NCBI GenBank assembly: GCA_951813545.1
Contig: OX638352.1
Span: 2,806,835 to 2,870,834, forward strand
Direction of reading: 5' to 3'
Length of the DNA stretch: 64,000 nucleotides
DNA from: an uncultured Poribacteria bacterium
GTDB lineage: Bacteria > Poribacteria > WGA-4E > WGA-3G
The position numbers and the translations under genes were made by a program. The number at the start of each line of letters is the position of its first letter. Position 1 is the first letter of the stretch. Shown here one piece after another: positions 51,305 through 61,200 of this stretch. The notes beneath the pieces were generated by a model. It was not told the DNA's origin. It ran no database searches and worked only from the letters and a program-made list of their open reading frames with translations.

Positions 51305-51409
51305 GAGTGAAGTTGGAACGGACTCGTTTGATTGTGATGGTCTCATCCTCCTGTCCACGCTGGATAGAGGTTGAAAGTTGTAAATGATAAATCTGGATTG
51401 AGAGTTCTC

Positions 51410-52828
51410 ATGTCGGAAAGCTCGGTTGGAAAGCGTGCCATTGTTATCGGAGGCGGTATCACAGGGTTAGCCGCGTGCTATCGTTTGCAGCGCGAGGCAG
51501 CACAGCGCGATATTCCGCTTGATATCACACTCCTTGAAGCGAGTGAGCGCGTCGGTGGTGTTATCCAAACGGAACACCGCGATGGTTTTCTCATTGAGCA
51601 CGGTCCTGATGCATTTATTTCAACGAAGCCTTCGGCGAAGGCTTTATGTGAAGAACTCGGTATCGTAGATCAACTCATAGGTACTAACCCAAAGGTCCGG
51701 CGGAGTTTTGTAGCCCGCAATGGAATGTTACATCCTGTCCCCGAAGGCTTTTATATGATGGCACCGGGTTCCTTCAAGCCTTTTCTAAAAACCCCACTCT
51801 TTAGTTGGCATGGCAAGCTGCGAATGGCACTGGATCTCGTTATTCCGCGTCGGGAAAGAGATACCGATGAAGCCGTCGCTCACTTTGTTAGGCGGCGCCT
51901 CGGTACCGAAGCCTTCACACGGATGGCGCAACCTATGATAGGAGGCATCTACACCTCGGATGCCGAAAATTTGAGCCTAAAAGCAACCTTTCCCAGGTTC
52001 TTAGAGATGGAGAAAACGCACGGGAGTATCATCAAAGCACTTCGCGCACAAAAGAAGCAGGCAGCGCAAACCAGTCGCGACACAAGTGGGCCACGCTATA
52101 GCCTCTTTCTCTCGTTTAAATCTGGAATGCAGACGCTAATCAATAGACTTACTGAAGCCGTATCTGGTAGCATTAGGTTGAATGCTAAAGTGAAACAGGT
52201 CCAACAAACGCCCGATGATAACAGGTGGATCGTTTCCCTTGACAATGGGGAAACGCTAAATTCAGAACTCCTCTGCATTGCCCTTCCGACACCACAAACG
52301 GGGGAGCTTGTCCAAAACGTATCAAAGCCGCTCGCCACAAAACTCTACACTATCCCTTATGCTTCCTCAGCAACGGTTAATTTGGCATTCCACCGTTCAG
52401 ACATCACGCATCCACTGGATGGTATGGGATTCGTTGTCCCTGCTACGGAAAACTTATCTCTCATCGGGTGTTCCTTCAGTAGCGTTAAATTTGAAAGCCG
52501 TGCCCCCACTGAGCACGTCCTGTTACGTGCCTTTGTCGGTGAACCCACGTCTAAAAAAAGTGAAGCAGAACTTATTGAATTGTGTCAGGCAGACTTAACA
52601 CCGCTCCTTGGATTCAAAAACCCTCCACAGTTCGCTGTCGTTAGTAAACATTCACAGGCAATGGCACAGTATCAGGTGGGACACCAAGAGGTTGTCGGTG
52701 ATATAGACCGGTTCGTGGGCGAATTACAAGGATTCGCGCTTGCAGGAAACGGTTACGACGGTGTTGGCATTCCAGATTGTATTCGGAGTGGAGAGGCAGC
52801 GGCACTTTCGCTCTTAGACACACTGTGA
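51410..52828 (+). CDS. hemY: Protoporphyrinogen/coproporphyrinogen oxidase (HemY/CgoX)
   Basis: The 472-residue flavoprotein starts with the FAD motif AIVIGGGITGLAACYRL (about residues 8-24). It contains the family pattern LLEASERVGGVIQTEHRDGFLIEHGPDAFIS, and ends GFALAGNGYDGVGIPDCIRSGEAAA. Oxygen-dependent HemY-type enzymes oxidise protoporphyrinogen IX or coproporphyrinogen III. I start it at 51410; the 13 codons from 51371 are not conserved. No helix for membrane insertion is obvious, consistent with a peripheral protein. hemH lies upstream, and the multiheme cytochrome gene starts 8 bases after its stop, so one message is likely. Whether the pathway is proto- or copro-porphyrin dependent is not clear from sequence. 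Confidence 0.9.
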   Translation: MSESSVGKRAIVIGGGITGLAACYRLQREAAQRDIPLDITLLEASERVGGVIQTEHRDGFLIEHGPDAFISTKPSAKALCEELGIVDQLIGTNPKVRRSFVARNGMLHPVPEGFYMMAPGSFKPFLKTPLFSWHGKLRMALDLVIPRRERDTDEAVAHFVRRRLGTEAFTRMAQPMIGGIYTSDAENLSLKATFPRFLEMEKTHGSIIKALRAQKKQAAQTSRDTSGPRYSLFLSFKSGMQTLINRLTEAVSGSIRLNAKVKQVQQTPDDNRWIVSLDNGETLNSELLCIALPTPQTGELVQNVSKPLATKLYTIPYASSATVNLAFHRSDITHPLDGMGFVVPATENLSLIGCSFSSVKFESRAPTEHVLLRAFVGEPTSKKSEAELIELCQADLTPLLGFKNPPQFAVVSKHSQAMAQYQVGHQEVVGDIDRFVGELQGFALAGNGYDGVGIPDCIRSGEAAALSLLDTL

Positions 52829-52836
52829 GGAGTGTG

Positions 52837-53856
52837 ATGGATTTTACGATGGTGCGCCGAGGTATAGTCGTTGTATGTTTGGGGCTATTTGGATATGTGT
52901 TGGTAACATTAAGTGGAAAACTTGCGCTCCGCGCCGAAAACGCTGCAGATCGCGTGGCAGAAGCGTATCAGGGGTTTCAGGAAGGGAAGTGTAAAAGCTG
53001 CCACCCCGCAATCTGGCGAGAGTGGGAAGGTTCGATGCACGCGAAGGCGTGGGTTGATGAAATCTATCAGGAAGTCGCAAGTCAAATTGCAGACAGAGAA
53101 ACGAAATGTGACCAGTGTCATGCCCCTGAACCGATTCTCATCACCGGTGTAGGAAAGATGCCGGAACTCAGAAATGAGCAGCGAGAAACAGGTGTTTCAT
53201 GCCTCGTCTGCCATCTCGATGCTGAAGGTGCGATGCACGGACCACAAGCAAGTGCAGAGACCTATTTCCACGCCAACGTAACCGATCCGATCTATACAGC
53301 ACCAACAAAACTCTGTAGTACTTGTCATGGTCAGCCAACTGTCCCTGAGCATGACCAAATTTCCAGTTTTCTGAATAGTAAATTCGCTGAAGGGAATAAG
53401 AGTTGCGCGACGTGTCACATGCCGATTGTGAATCGGCTACAAAGCACAGCCAGTTACGAAAGCATTAAAGGCAGGAAGCACACGTGGCGAGGCAGTCGCA
53501 GTGTCGCACAACTCAGACGCGCTGCAACACTCCAACTTGAGATATTACCTGAAAAGGTGAACGTGAAACTCCAGAGTAAAACCGGACACATTTTACCGGG
53601 CGGAACATTGCGCACCATTGTGCTTGAAATCGCACATCTCACGGCGGAAGGTAGGACACGTCAGAAGAAGCGGATCTCAATTTCTGCCAGAGATGAAAAC
53701 AGGCTTCTCCCGGATGAAAATAGAACGTATGTTTTCGACACGCCATCCAGCGCGACCGGTGACACAATTACAGTTCGCCTAATGTATCAATTAACACCAA
53801 AAACACCGGAATCTGAGTGGGTATTGATGGCAGAGAAAAATCACGTTGTGCCTTGA
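52837..53856 (+). CDS. Five-heme c-type cytochrome (cytochrome c554-like)
   Basis: The 339-residue protein has an N-terminal membrane or signal helix (GIVVVCLGLFGYVLVTLSG) and five CxxCH heme sites: CKSCH, CDQCH, CLVCH, CSTCH and CATCH. The spacing and the start PAIWREWEGSMHAKAW resemble the cytochrome c554/multiheme family, which moves electrons in the periplasm. The last 130 residues form a beta-rich domain with no heme. I start at the ATG at 52837, after GAGGAG; codons from 52777 overlap hemY and are unlikely. Its place right after the heme synthesis genes suggests they help supply its hemes. The redox partner is unknown. Confidence 0.88.
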   Translation: MDFTMVRRGIVVVCLGLFGYVLVTLSGKLALRAENAADRVAEAYQGFQEGKCKSCHPAIWREWEGSMHAKAWVDEIYQEVASQIADRETKCDQCHAPEPILITGVGKMPELRNEQRETGVSCLVCHLDAEGAMHGPQASAETYFHANVTDPIYTAPTKLCSTCHGQPTVPEHDQISSFLNSKFAEGNKSCATCHMPIVNRLQSTASYESIKGRKHTWRGSRSVAQLRRAATLQLEILPEKVNVKLQSKTGHILPGGTLRTIVLEIAHLTAEGRTRQKKRISISARDENRLLPDENRTYVFDTPSSATGDTITVRLMYQLTPKTPESEWVLMAEKNHVVP

Positions 53857-53860
53857 GACA

Positions 53861-54607
53861 CTAAGCGTTCATATTCGGTAATGAATCGAGGCCAAGCAAC
53901 CGTTTTAGGGTCGGTGTCGCGCGGGATACAACTGCCTCTGATACCAATTCAAGATGTGCTTGCTGCGGTTTCAGAATAGAGCGAGAAAAAAAACCGAGTA
54001 ACCCAACACGCGGTTCATTCGTTCTATTTTCTGAGGATCCGTGCCATGTTGCACCGTTGACAATTAAAACGGAGCCCCGCGGTCCACAAATCTGCAGCTC
54101 GTCAGCATATTCCACGTATGGTTCAGGTAATGCCTCGAGCCGTTGATGGCTCCCCGGGACACAGCTGGTCGCACCATTTTCAAGCGTGAAATCATCCAGA
54201 AACCATACGCTGTTGGCAACCATAGGGAAGCTTGGACGCGGTGTAGGGAGTCCTGATAATGGGTAATCAATATGGAGACCAGTATCAGGCGCGCCGGGAT
54301 AAAGCACATTTACGGTAAAGGAACTCAGCGTGCAATCAGCACCGAGGAGATACTCCATGGCAGCGAGCATTTTTGGATGTTGAATGGCTTCTTCAAACAT
54401 CTCGCCCTTGTCAATGAGATTCCAGACGCGTTGTGCACTGCCGTTCTCAAGATATGTGTGGCCCTTACCGGCTTTTTGTTCTGCTTCAGCGAGTGCCAAA
54501 GAGCGTTCTCGAAGCTGCGCCGTTGTATCTGAAGGTATCAAACTTTCGAGAAGTAGAAAACCGCGCTGATCCAGTTGATTCTTTTCAGATTCAGTCAAGA
54601 TAGTCAT
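53861..54607 (-). CDS. Phytanoyl-CoA dioxygenase (PhyH) family protein
   Basis: The 248-residue protein belongs to the same non-heme iron, 2-oxoglutarate-dependent family as the gene at 26886 but is a different member. The iron-binding pair is in TGLHIDYPLSG (HxD), with the distal His in TWHGSSENRTNEPR and Arg following for 2-oxoglutarate. The N-terminus LDQRGFLLLESLIPSDTTAQLRERSL is typical. The substrate is unknown. GGAG lies 7 bases before the ATG. It is convergent with the cytochrome gene, separated by only 4 bases. Its upstream region also carries the tandem promoters that point the other way, to the giant repeat protein. Confidence 0.88.
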   Translation of the reverse strand: MTILTESEKNQLDQRGFLLLESLIPSDTTAQLRERSLALAEAEQKAGKGHTYLENGSAQRVWNLIDKGEMFEEAIQHPKMLAAMEYLLGADCTLSSFTVNVLYPGAPDTGLHIDYPLSGLPTPRPSFPMVANSVWFLDDFTLENGATSCVPGSHQRLEALPEPYVEYADELQICGPRGSVLIVNGATWHGSSENRTNEPRVGLLGFFSRSILKPQQAHLELVSEAVVSRATPTLKRLLGLDSLPNMNA

Positions 54608-54631
54608 TTTTTTCTCCGATGCTATTTTTTC

Positions 54632-54660
54632 TTGACAGTTTAAGTGTTTTATGGTAATAT
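54632..54660 (+). promoter_or_regulatory. Tandem promoter copy 1 (TTGACA-17-TAATAT)
   Basis: TTGACA at 54632-54637 and TAATAT at 54655-54660 are 17 bases apart. It is part of a 65-bp duplication whose second copy starts 65 bases later. Confidence 0.75.
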
Positions 54661-54696
54661 GTCAAATAGATTGTGAATTTCTGCTGCTATTTTTTT

Positions 54697-54725
54697 TTGA
54701 CAGTTTAAGTGTTTTATGGTAGTAT
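54697..54725 (+). promoter_or_regulatory. Tandem promoter copy 2 (TTGACA-17-TAGTAT)
   Basis: TTGACA at 54697-54702 and TAGTAT at 54720-54725, 17 bases apart. The surrounding sequence repeats copy 1 almost exactly, with one change in the -10 box. Confidence 0.75.
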
Positions 54726-54791
54726 GTCAAATAGATTGCGAATTTCTGACTTAAACAGCCAGAAATTTACAACCCAAATTCCGATTTTGAT

Positions 54792-54820
54792 TTGACATAT
54801 TTTGTAAATTGTGGTATTAT
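54792..54820 (+). promoter_or_regulatory. Promoter 3 (TTGACA-17-TATTAT)
   Basis: TTGACA at 54792-54797 and TATTAT at 54815-54820, 17 bases apart. It lies in sequence different from the 65-bp duplicated units and is the closest of the three to the giant gene. Confidence 0.75.
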
Positions 54821-55260
54821 TATAAGCGGACTGCAATTTAATCGATGATATACCGATGCGGCGGGAACCAATTTTACCGATTGCACAAAAAATCACGTAG
54901 CTGCAGGACGATTTTGTTACCGGTTTCGTCCGTGTAACACTTAATGTCTTTGACACATAACGATTAAATGCTTGCTTAATTTTGCTACTTTTTGTTAAAA
55001 TAAATAATAGAAAAATTCCCGCAAGGTCGAACATGAAAGTTAGATGCCCCGTTTCACTTGCTTTTGACCTGTGCCATAGGTTACACGAACCCTATCCTAC
55101 GGCTACATCGGTATCGGGAAATTTTAATGCTCGTTGGTAAGATGTTAATTGGATGGGCAGACATCTACCCCGGTCGTCTTTTTTGTATTCTCGCTTGCCC
55201 ATCTAAGAAACTCAGTACTTAGTCTTGCGAGCGCGCAGACTTAACGAGGAGGATGAGTTA
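54821..55260 (+). promoter_or_regulatory. Long leader of the giant repeat-protein gene
   Basis: About 440 bases separate the promoter closest to the gene from its start codon. No gene is seen. An inverted pair GATGGGCA (55152-55159) and TGCCCATC (55195-55202) could form a stem, and the region just before it has C- and G-rich blocks. GAGGAGG at 55246-55252 is the ribosome site. I recognise no riboswitch class. Confidence 0.5.
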
Positions 55261-58200
55261 ATGAAAAAACGAACAGCCGTTTGTTTTTTGATTTTTACAC
55301 TGTGTGTTTTTTACACTTCAATTCCGAACACTGTTTTCGGGCAAGAAGCCGAAGCCTCTCTCGCCGAACAGGTGAAAGAAAAATACGGCGAGTTGCTTCA
55401 ACGTCCGGATCTCGCAGCAGTTCTGCCGCAGGTCTTAGAGGGGTTGAAATCAGACCAAGTTCAAAACGTCTTGAGTGGAAACCCAGCACTTATCAATCTG
55501 GTCGTTGCGAATCCGGATATTCTTGGAAATTTCGGTGTGAACCTTGAACCGGAATTCATCACACTTCTGAAAGAAGATCAAGCAGTCAAGGATATGCTCA
55601 GCGATCCATTGGTGCAATCTGTACTTGCGGATGTAGACGCGATTGATGAACTCGCAGCGTTGCTGGCAGCCGATGCAGAACCACCGGGTGATGGGACGAC
55701 TCCAACACCGGGTGATGGGACGACTCCGACACCGGGTGATGGGACAACGCCAACACCAGGCGATGGGACGACTCCGACACCGGGCGATGGGACAACGCCA
55801 ACACCAGGCGATGGGACGACTCCGACACCGGGTGATGGGACAACGCCAACACCGGGTGATGGGACGACTCCGACACCGGGTGATGGGACAACGCCAACAC
55901 CAGGCGATGAAGTAGTGCCACCGCCCATTCCAATAGTGCCCACAAACCTAATGGGACTATCACAGTTGGGTGGTCTGTCACTGAACCCCTTTAATTCAAG
56001 GCAATTCGTAGAGGATATTATCGCTGAACTGGCACCCCCCGGATTAACGCTTGAAGCAGAGGCCGTAGTGGATGCAATCCTTGATCAGGTTCCAAAAGGG
56101 TATTTTCCCAAAAAGCAGATTCGGCAGATTTTACTATCAAAGCGTCTCACGCCTTTCGCGCAAGACACACCTCAGTTAGATCACGAGAACTTTGGAAACG
56201 CTATAACGCCGAACTTCGCTGATTTTGCCTATGGAGAACGAAGCAGCCGCAAATACCTAACAAGCAACAGTTTACACGTTTATACACGTGTGCCAGCAAA
56301 GGTTGACCGTGTTGAATTTAGTCTCTCAAATGGCAAAACGGTCCGAGGCACAGAGGTTAAACCGGATGAATTCCAAGCCGATACCATCCCTTATACTTTC
56401 CGCTTGGAAGAGACACTTGCCGCTACCAACTTACCGGCATGGCCGGCCTTGGATACTCCGTTGTTCTCCAGCGTTACGCTCCGGTATGCACATACAGATC
56501 CGATGGGCGATGACTATATTGCTCTTGCTATGGACCCGGTACCCGGAGAAGATGGGGTCGTGTGGGAAGCAAAATTAGGTATACCAAAGGGTGGTAATAC
56601 CTATTACTACTTTGAAGTAGTGCTTGCTGAGCCGTTGCTGTTCACCGCACTGGACCGGGATGCTATTGTATCCCTGGACCCGACCACCGTTACGTTAGAC
56701 GATATCTTTGCCCCAGAGAATCTACATAAAGTTAGAATTGAAGGTTGGGCAATGCCGGATCCGCGTAACCTCCAATTAGTTGACCGCGGTATTGTTAAGC
56801 AGTTATTTACACCTGATTTAGCAACTGAATTTTCCAATATATTGGTTTCGCCGCAAGTCCTTGATATAGCCGCAAAAGTCCTCACGGGTCAGCAAGTCAA
56901 TATAAATGAGATTCTGAGTGTTGCTACACCAAAGCAACTGCGCAGAATTCAGAATATATTTCTCCGGAACACGAACGCACTGACAACTCGATTTGAGACT
57001 GAATTCGACCCACTGTTGGCTTCTGTTTTCACCGTCCCACGTGTCGATCTGGAAACACATTCACTCTGGGTTGCACACATTCCTGACATTGCTGATGGCA
57101 ACCACCAATTGAAAGCGGATGTGATCAATGCTGATGGGGCCGTTATTGATCGGATTCAAGAAAATATCACTGTTGACACGAGTGCACCGGAAGCAGATGT
57201 TGACATTAGGCCAAGTGATGCCAACGCTACCGGTTATTTAAACGATGAGGGTATCTTCGTTGCTACTGCACCTACTGCCGGTACCGCCGCAATGCTCAAT
57301 ATTATGGGCATGCCGAAGGCGGCTGCTGACGTAAGTCCAGGTGCAGGTTACTTGTTCTATCAATTGATTGGATTGAATGAAGATGGGACACCCTACCAAG
57401 GTGAACCGTTTCTTGAACGTCCAAATACATGGATGCCGTTGACTGTTGAATCCACTATGTTGGTATCCAACATTTGGGAAGCAGTTCAAAGGGCGGTCGC
57501 GGAAGGACGATTGGACGCGCCGTCCGATCCAATCCTTCAGGCAGCCTTGGCGTTACCCTTAGATGCGATATTGGGTACTGATGAGACCCCGGGTCTTTTA
57601 ACTGCTGGTATGATAAAGCAATTCGCAGATCCGTTCCTCAAAGGCTTAGAGCCTTTTATAGGGTTCAGCAAGTTGAACATTAGCCAATATCAATTGATAC
57701 TTGATGCGTTGGGTGCTACAGTGGACATCATTGATCATCTCGTGCCGGTTACCTTTAGTCCATCTGATCATGTGGCAATGCCTATCCAAGGTGCACAAAT
57801 GCCTCTCATGGTCGGAAACTACGGTATCCGCGCACTGGGGATTGATACGCTCTTCAATGTGAGTTCTCATACTGCGCCAACACGTCTCAGAATCGTTGTG
57901 CCAGAGCATGATAAAGCGGTTGTCACAGGTGTCAGTATTGGTGACCGTAACGGGGATGGTATTGTCGGTAATCGATGGTGGGAAAGCGGACACATTTTCG
58001 CGAATACTACGGAAGGTGTGATGTTAACCCTTGAAGTGCCTGAACCGACTGGTCATCTTATCGATCACCCGAATGCCAGCGTTACTCTGGAATATAAGGA
58101 CGCAAATGGGAAATGGCAGCCTATCGGTAAAGCTAATCTGGGCAATCTTGCTGATCCAGTGCGCTGGGATGTCACTGACTTTGATGCGTTAGTAGCAGCC

Positions 58201-61200
58201 GGTGACACTGTCCTGGTGCGTGCCGTAGCAACCAACGCGCTGACCATCACAGATCCAAATCCGATGACATTCGAGATAAAATTGGATTCTGGCGTTCACC
58301 CAGTTGATCCCGAAGTGTTGGCACTTGCTGTTGATGAAACTACGATTACGCAAACCAATCCAGATAGCGGCGCGCCACAAGGCACGTTCACTATTGACGC
58401 TTATACACCACAACGGACATCTATAGAGAGTTTAGCGATGGATCCGATGTCTGATGGAATCGCCTCCCTTCGCTTAGAAATCAAAGGTGGGGAATATGCG
58501 GATTGGACAGAGCTTGGTGTTTCATCTGCTAAGGGTGAATTAATCAGTGATGCGAAAGCCAATGGCCTCGTTGAAGACGGTATGCAGGAGAAGGTACCAT
58601 CAGATACCTATCAAGCCTGGTCCTTCATGGTGGATACAACGCAATTGGCTGATACCATCACCAAGGATACCTTGGAAGCGGCACATGCTTTGGCTACAGG
58701 AGCCACAGATGAGAATATGTATTCCGTGCGTGCCATCGCAGTGCTATCTGATGGCAGCGATGATACGGAAGATCCAGCTGAACAACCTATGGATTCGTTC
58801 TCCGTTGATAACGATGACGATGTCGGTCCACTCGGTCCAACAAACCTTGTCGTATCAAGTGTTGAGGCATTCAAGGATACAGCGGTCTTCGTAGACAACG
58901 GTGATGGAACCTACACCGTTGGTGGGCTTGTGGATATATACGACGAAGCTGTTAACCCACCAATAGTTACCTTTACCATTACCCCGACTGCCAAACGGAC
59001 AACCTACAACACCGTGGAATTGAGAGTAGATGAAGCAGCAATTGCCGATGGCGTTAAAATTCTATCCGTAATGGAAACTGCTGCCGGTTCAGGTGAGTTC
59101 ACGGTAACCTTCACGGTAACCGTTGAGGTTGAAATACCTAAAGACACGGATGATCTTGAAGCCACAAGTGGTCCCTATACGTTCCACGCCCTGGCTGTTG
59201 ACGAATTCTCTAATTGGCAAGAGCATAACTTTGAAAATGATGCTCTTATCAACACCAATATGATGCCAAGTGTCGATGTGACAGTCACAAACACTTATCG
59301 GCCAAATCCGGGTATCTTGGCGATTACTGTGGATGATGCCGAAGTAACCAATCCGGACAGTGGGGCACCGCAAGGCACAGTTGTCCTGAACGGATACACG
59401 CACGAAATCACGTCACCGCTTACCGAGATGGTTCGGTTCGAGGTTAGCAACGACGGTGGTTCGGAGTGGATAGATGTTGGCACTGCTACTGCTGATAATG
59501 TTATGACGCTCACCGAAGAAGAATTGCCCGTTTTGATTGCGGACCTTATTAGAGCCGTCGTTAACGGTAATGGGGAAGCATCAATTGTCTCCCAGAAATG
59601 GTCGCTTGAAGTGGATACTGCTGCGCTGTTGGCTGATACCATCAGTGCCCAGGAAGACTTAGACCAAGCCCACGGTTTAAAACCGGATGATAATCCGTAT
59701 ATGGTGCGTGCTATCGCTATCACACCGAAACGGCCCGATAATGACGAAACTGTATCAGAGGATGACGTTAATACAGCCTCATTCTCCGTTGATAACATCG
59801 ACGATGTCGGTCCTCTCGGTCCTACGCACATCACTATGGTTGCTGATGTCGCAGGTGAGATTGTTGTGAACGAAGATGGCAGCTACACTGTTGGTGGTAT
59901 TGTCACAGTTGCGAATGAGCCAAGCACGCTTCAGGACAACATCGCTATCTTTACCATTGATCCGTCTGCCCGTCCAATCACTTATGCCGACGGTAAGGCA
60001 AGATTGGTTCGCATGAATCCAGACGGCACCATAGCGGATGATGAGTATATGAGTACGACCACATTTGTTGGCGATGCCGATGATGAGGTTGTGACGATAA
60101 CCATCGATGTTGACGCGCTTGCCAACGGCACTTATACGTTCCATGCATTGGCGATAGACGCGGCTCCAGTTCCGAATGAGCAAACCCATAACCTTGAAGG
60201 TGGTGCCCTCATTGACACCAATGGGATGCCAAGTATCACGGTCCATGTCGTAAACTTCCGAGTTTCTGACATCAGTGACTTGGCAGTCATCGCTGTTGAT
60301 AGCACAGATGCCGAAACACCACCAATGGAACCGATTCCGCTCAGGGAATCCTTAAAGGTTAACTTTAACGTTATCCCTTCTGCTGCCAGTGATCCAAATC
60401 GCATGTACACCTTGAATTCGGAGGAGTTAAGTGGTGCAAGCGATGATGTTCTGAGAGAAGTACCGAGTGAAGCAGCCGAAGGTCTAGAGAAAACCTTCTC
60501 GCTTATGGTGACCCTCAATCAACTTTCTGATGGTCTTTACACCCCACACGGTGTTGTAACCAAACGAAACGGTTGGGTAGGTTTCCCGTTAGCGGATATT
60601 CTTCTGGATAACACTCCGCCAGCCATTATGATTGAAGCCCCGATTGAAGGGCATACAATCAGTAATTTGCCGACTCTACGTGCTACTTATGACGATGGTG
60701 ATGGAAGTGGTGTGGAATTCGGCGACAATTATTATCCATGGGCAATGGAGGTTTCGCCAGACGCACCAAACATGTTTATCTCACTCGTGCGTCTCAAACC
60801 CACTGCTGGTGAAAATGATGTCGTGCAAGGCGAGGTTGACACAGCAGTTGACACGTTCGTTTACACGCGTAAAGAAGAGTTACCTGGCGGTGCATACCAG
60901 TTTGATGTCACGGTTGTGGACAGACTTGGAAATGCTGCTTCAGAATCGGTAGCGTTTGCTGTTGACGGTGCTGCCCCGACGGTCCATATTCATGACCCAG
61001 CTTCCGGGCAAACCTTCGACTATAGGCGACCGAGTATCAGCGGTTTCTTCGCTGGCGTGGACATTGGCATCACAAAGTTTACCTTTGACGGTAATGATGT
61101 CGCGCCAACTGTAGAAGGGAAGCAATTCTCTTATACACATCCGGAGGCTTTAACCGACGGTGAACATATCCTTAAAGTTGAAGTCATGGATGGTGATGGT

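Noticed and set aside
55578..55981. Two minus-strand frames with VVPSPGVG or ALSHHPVSESS repeats
   Set aside because: They are shadows of the 24-bp tandem repeat in the giant protein gene on the plus strand.
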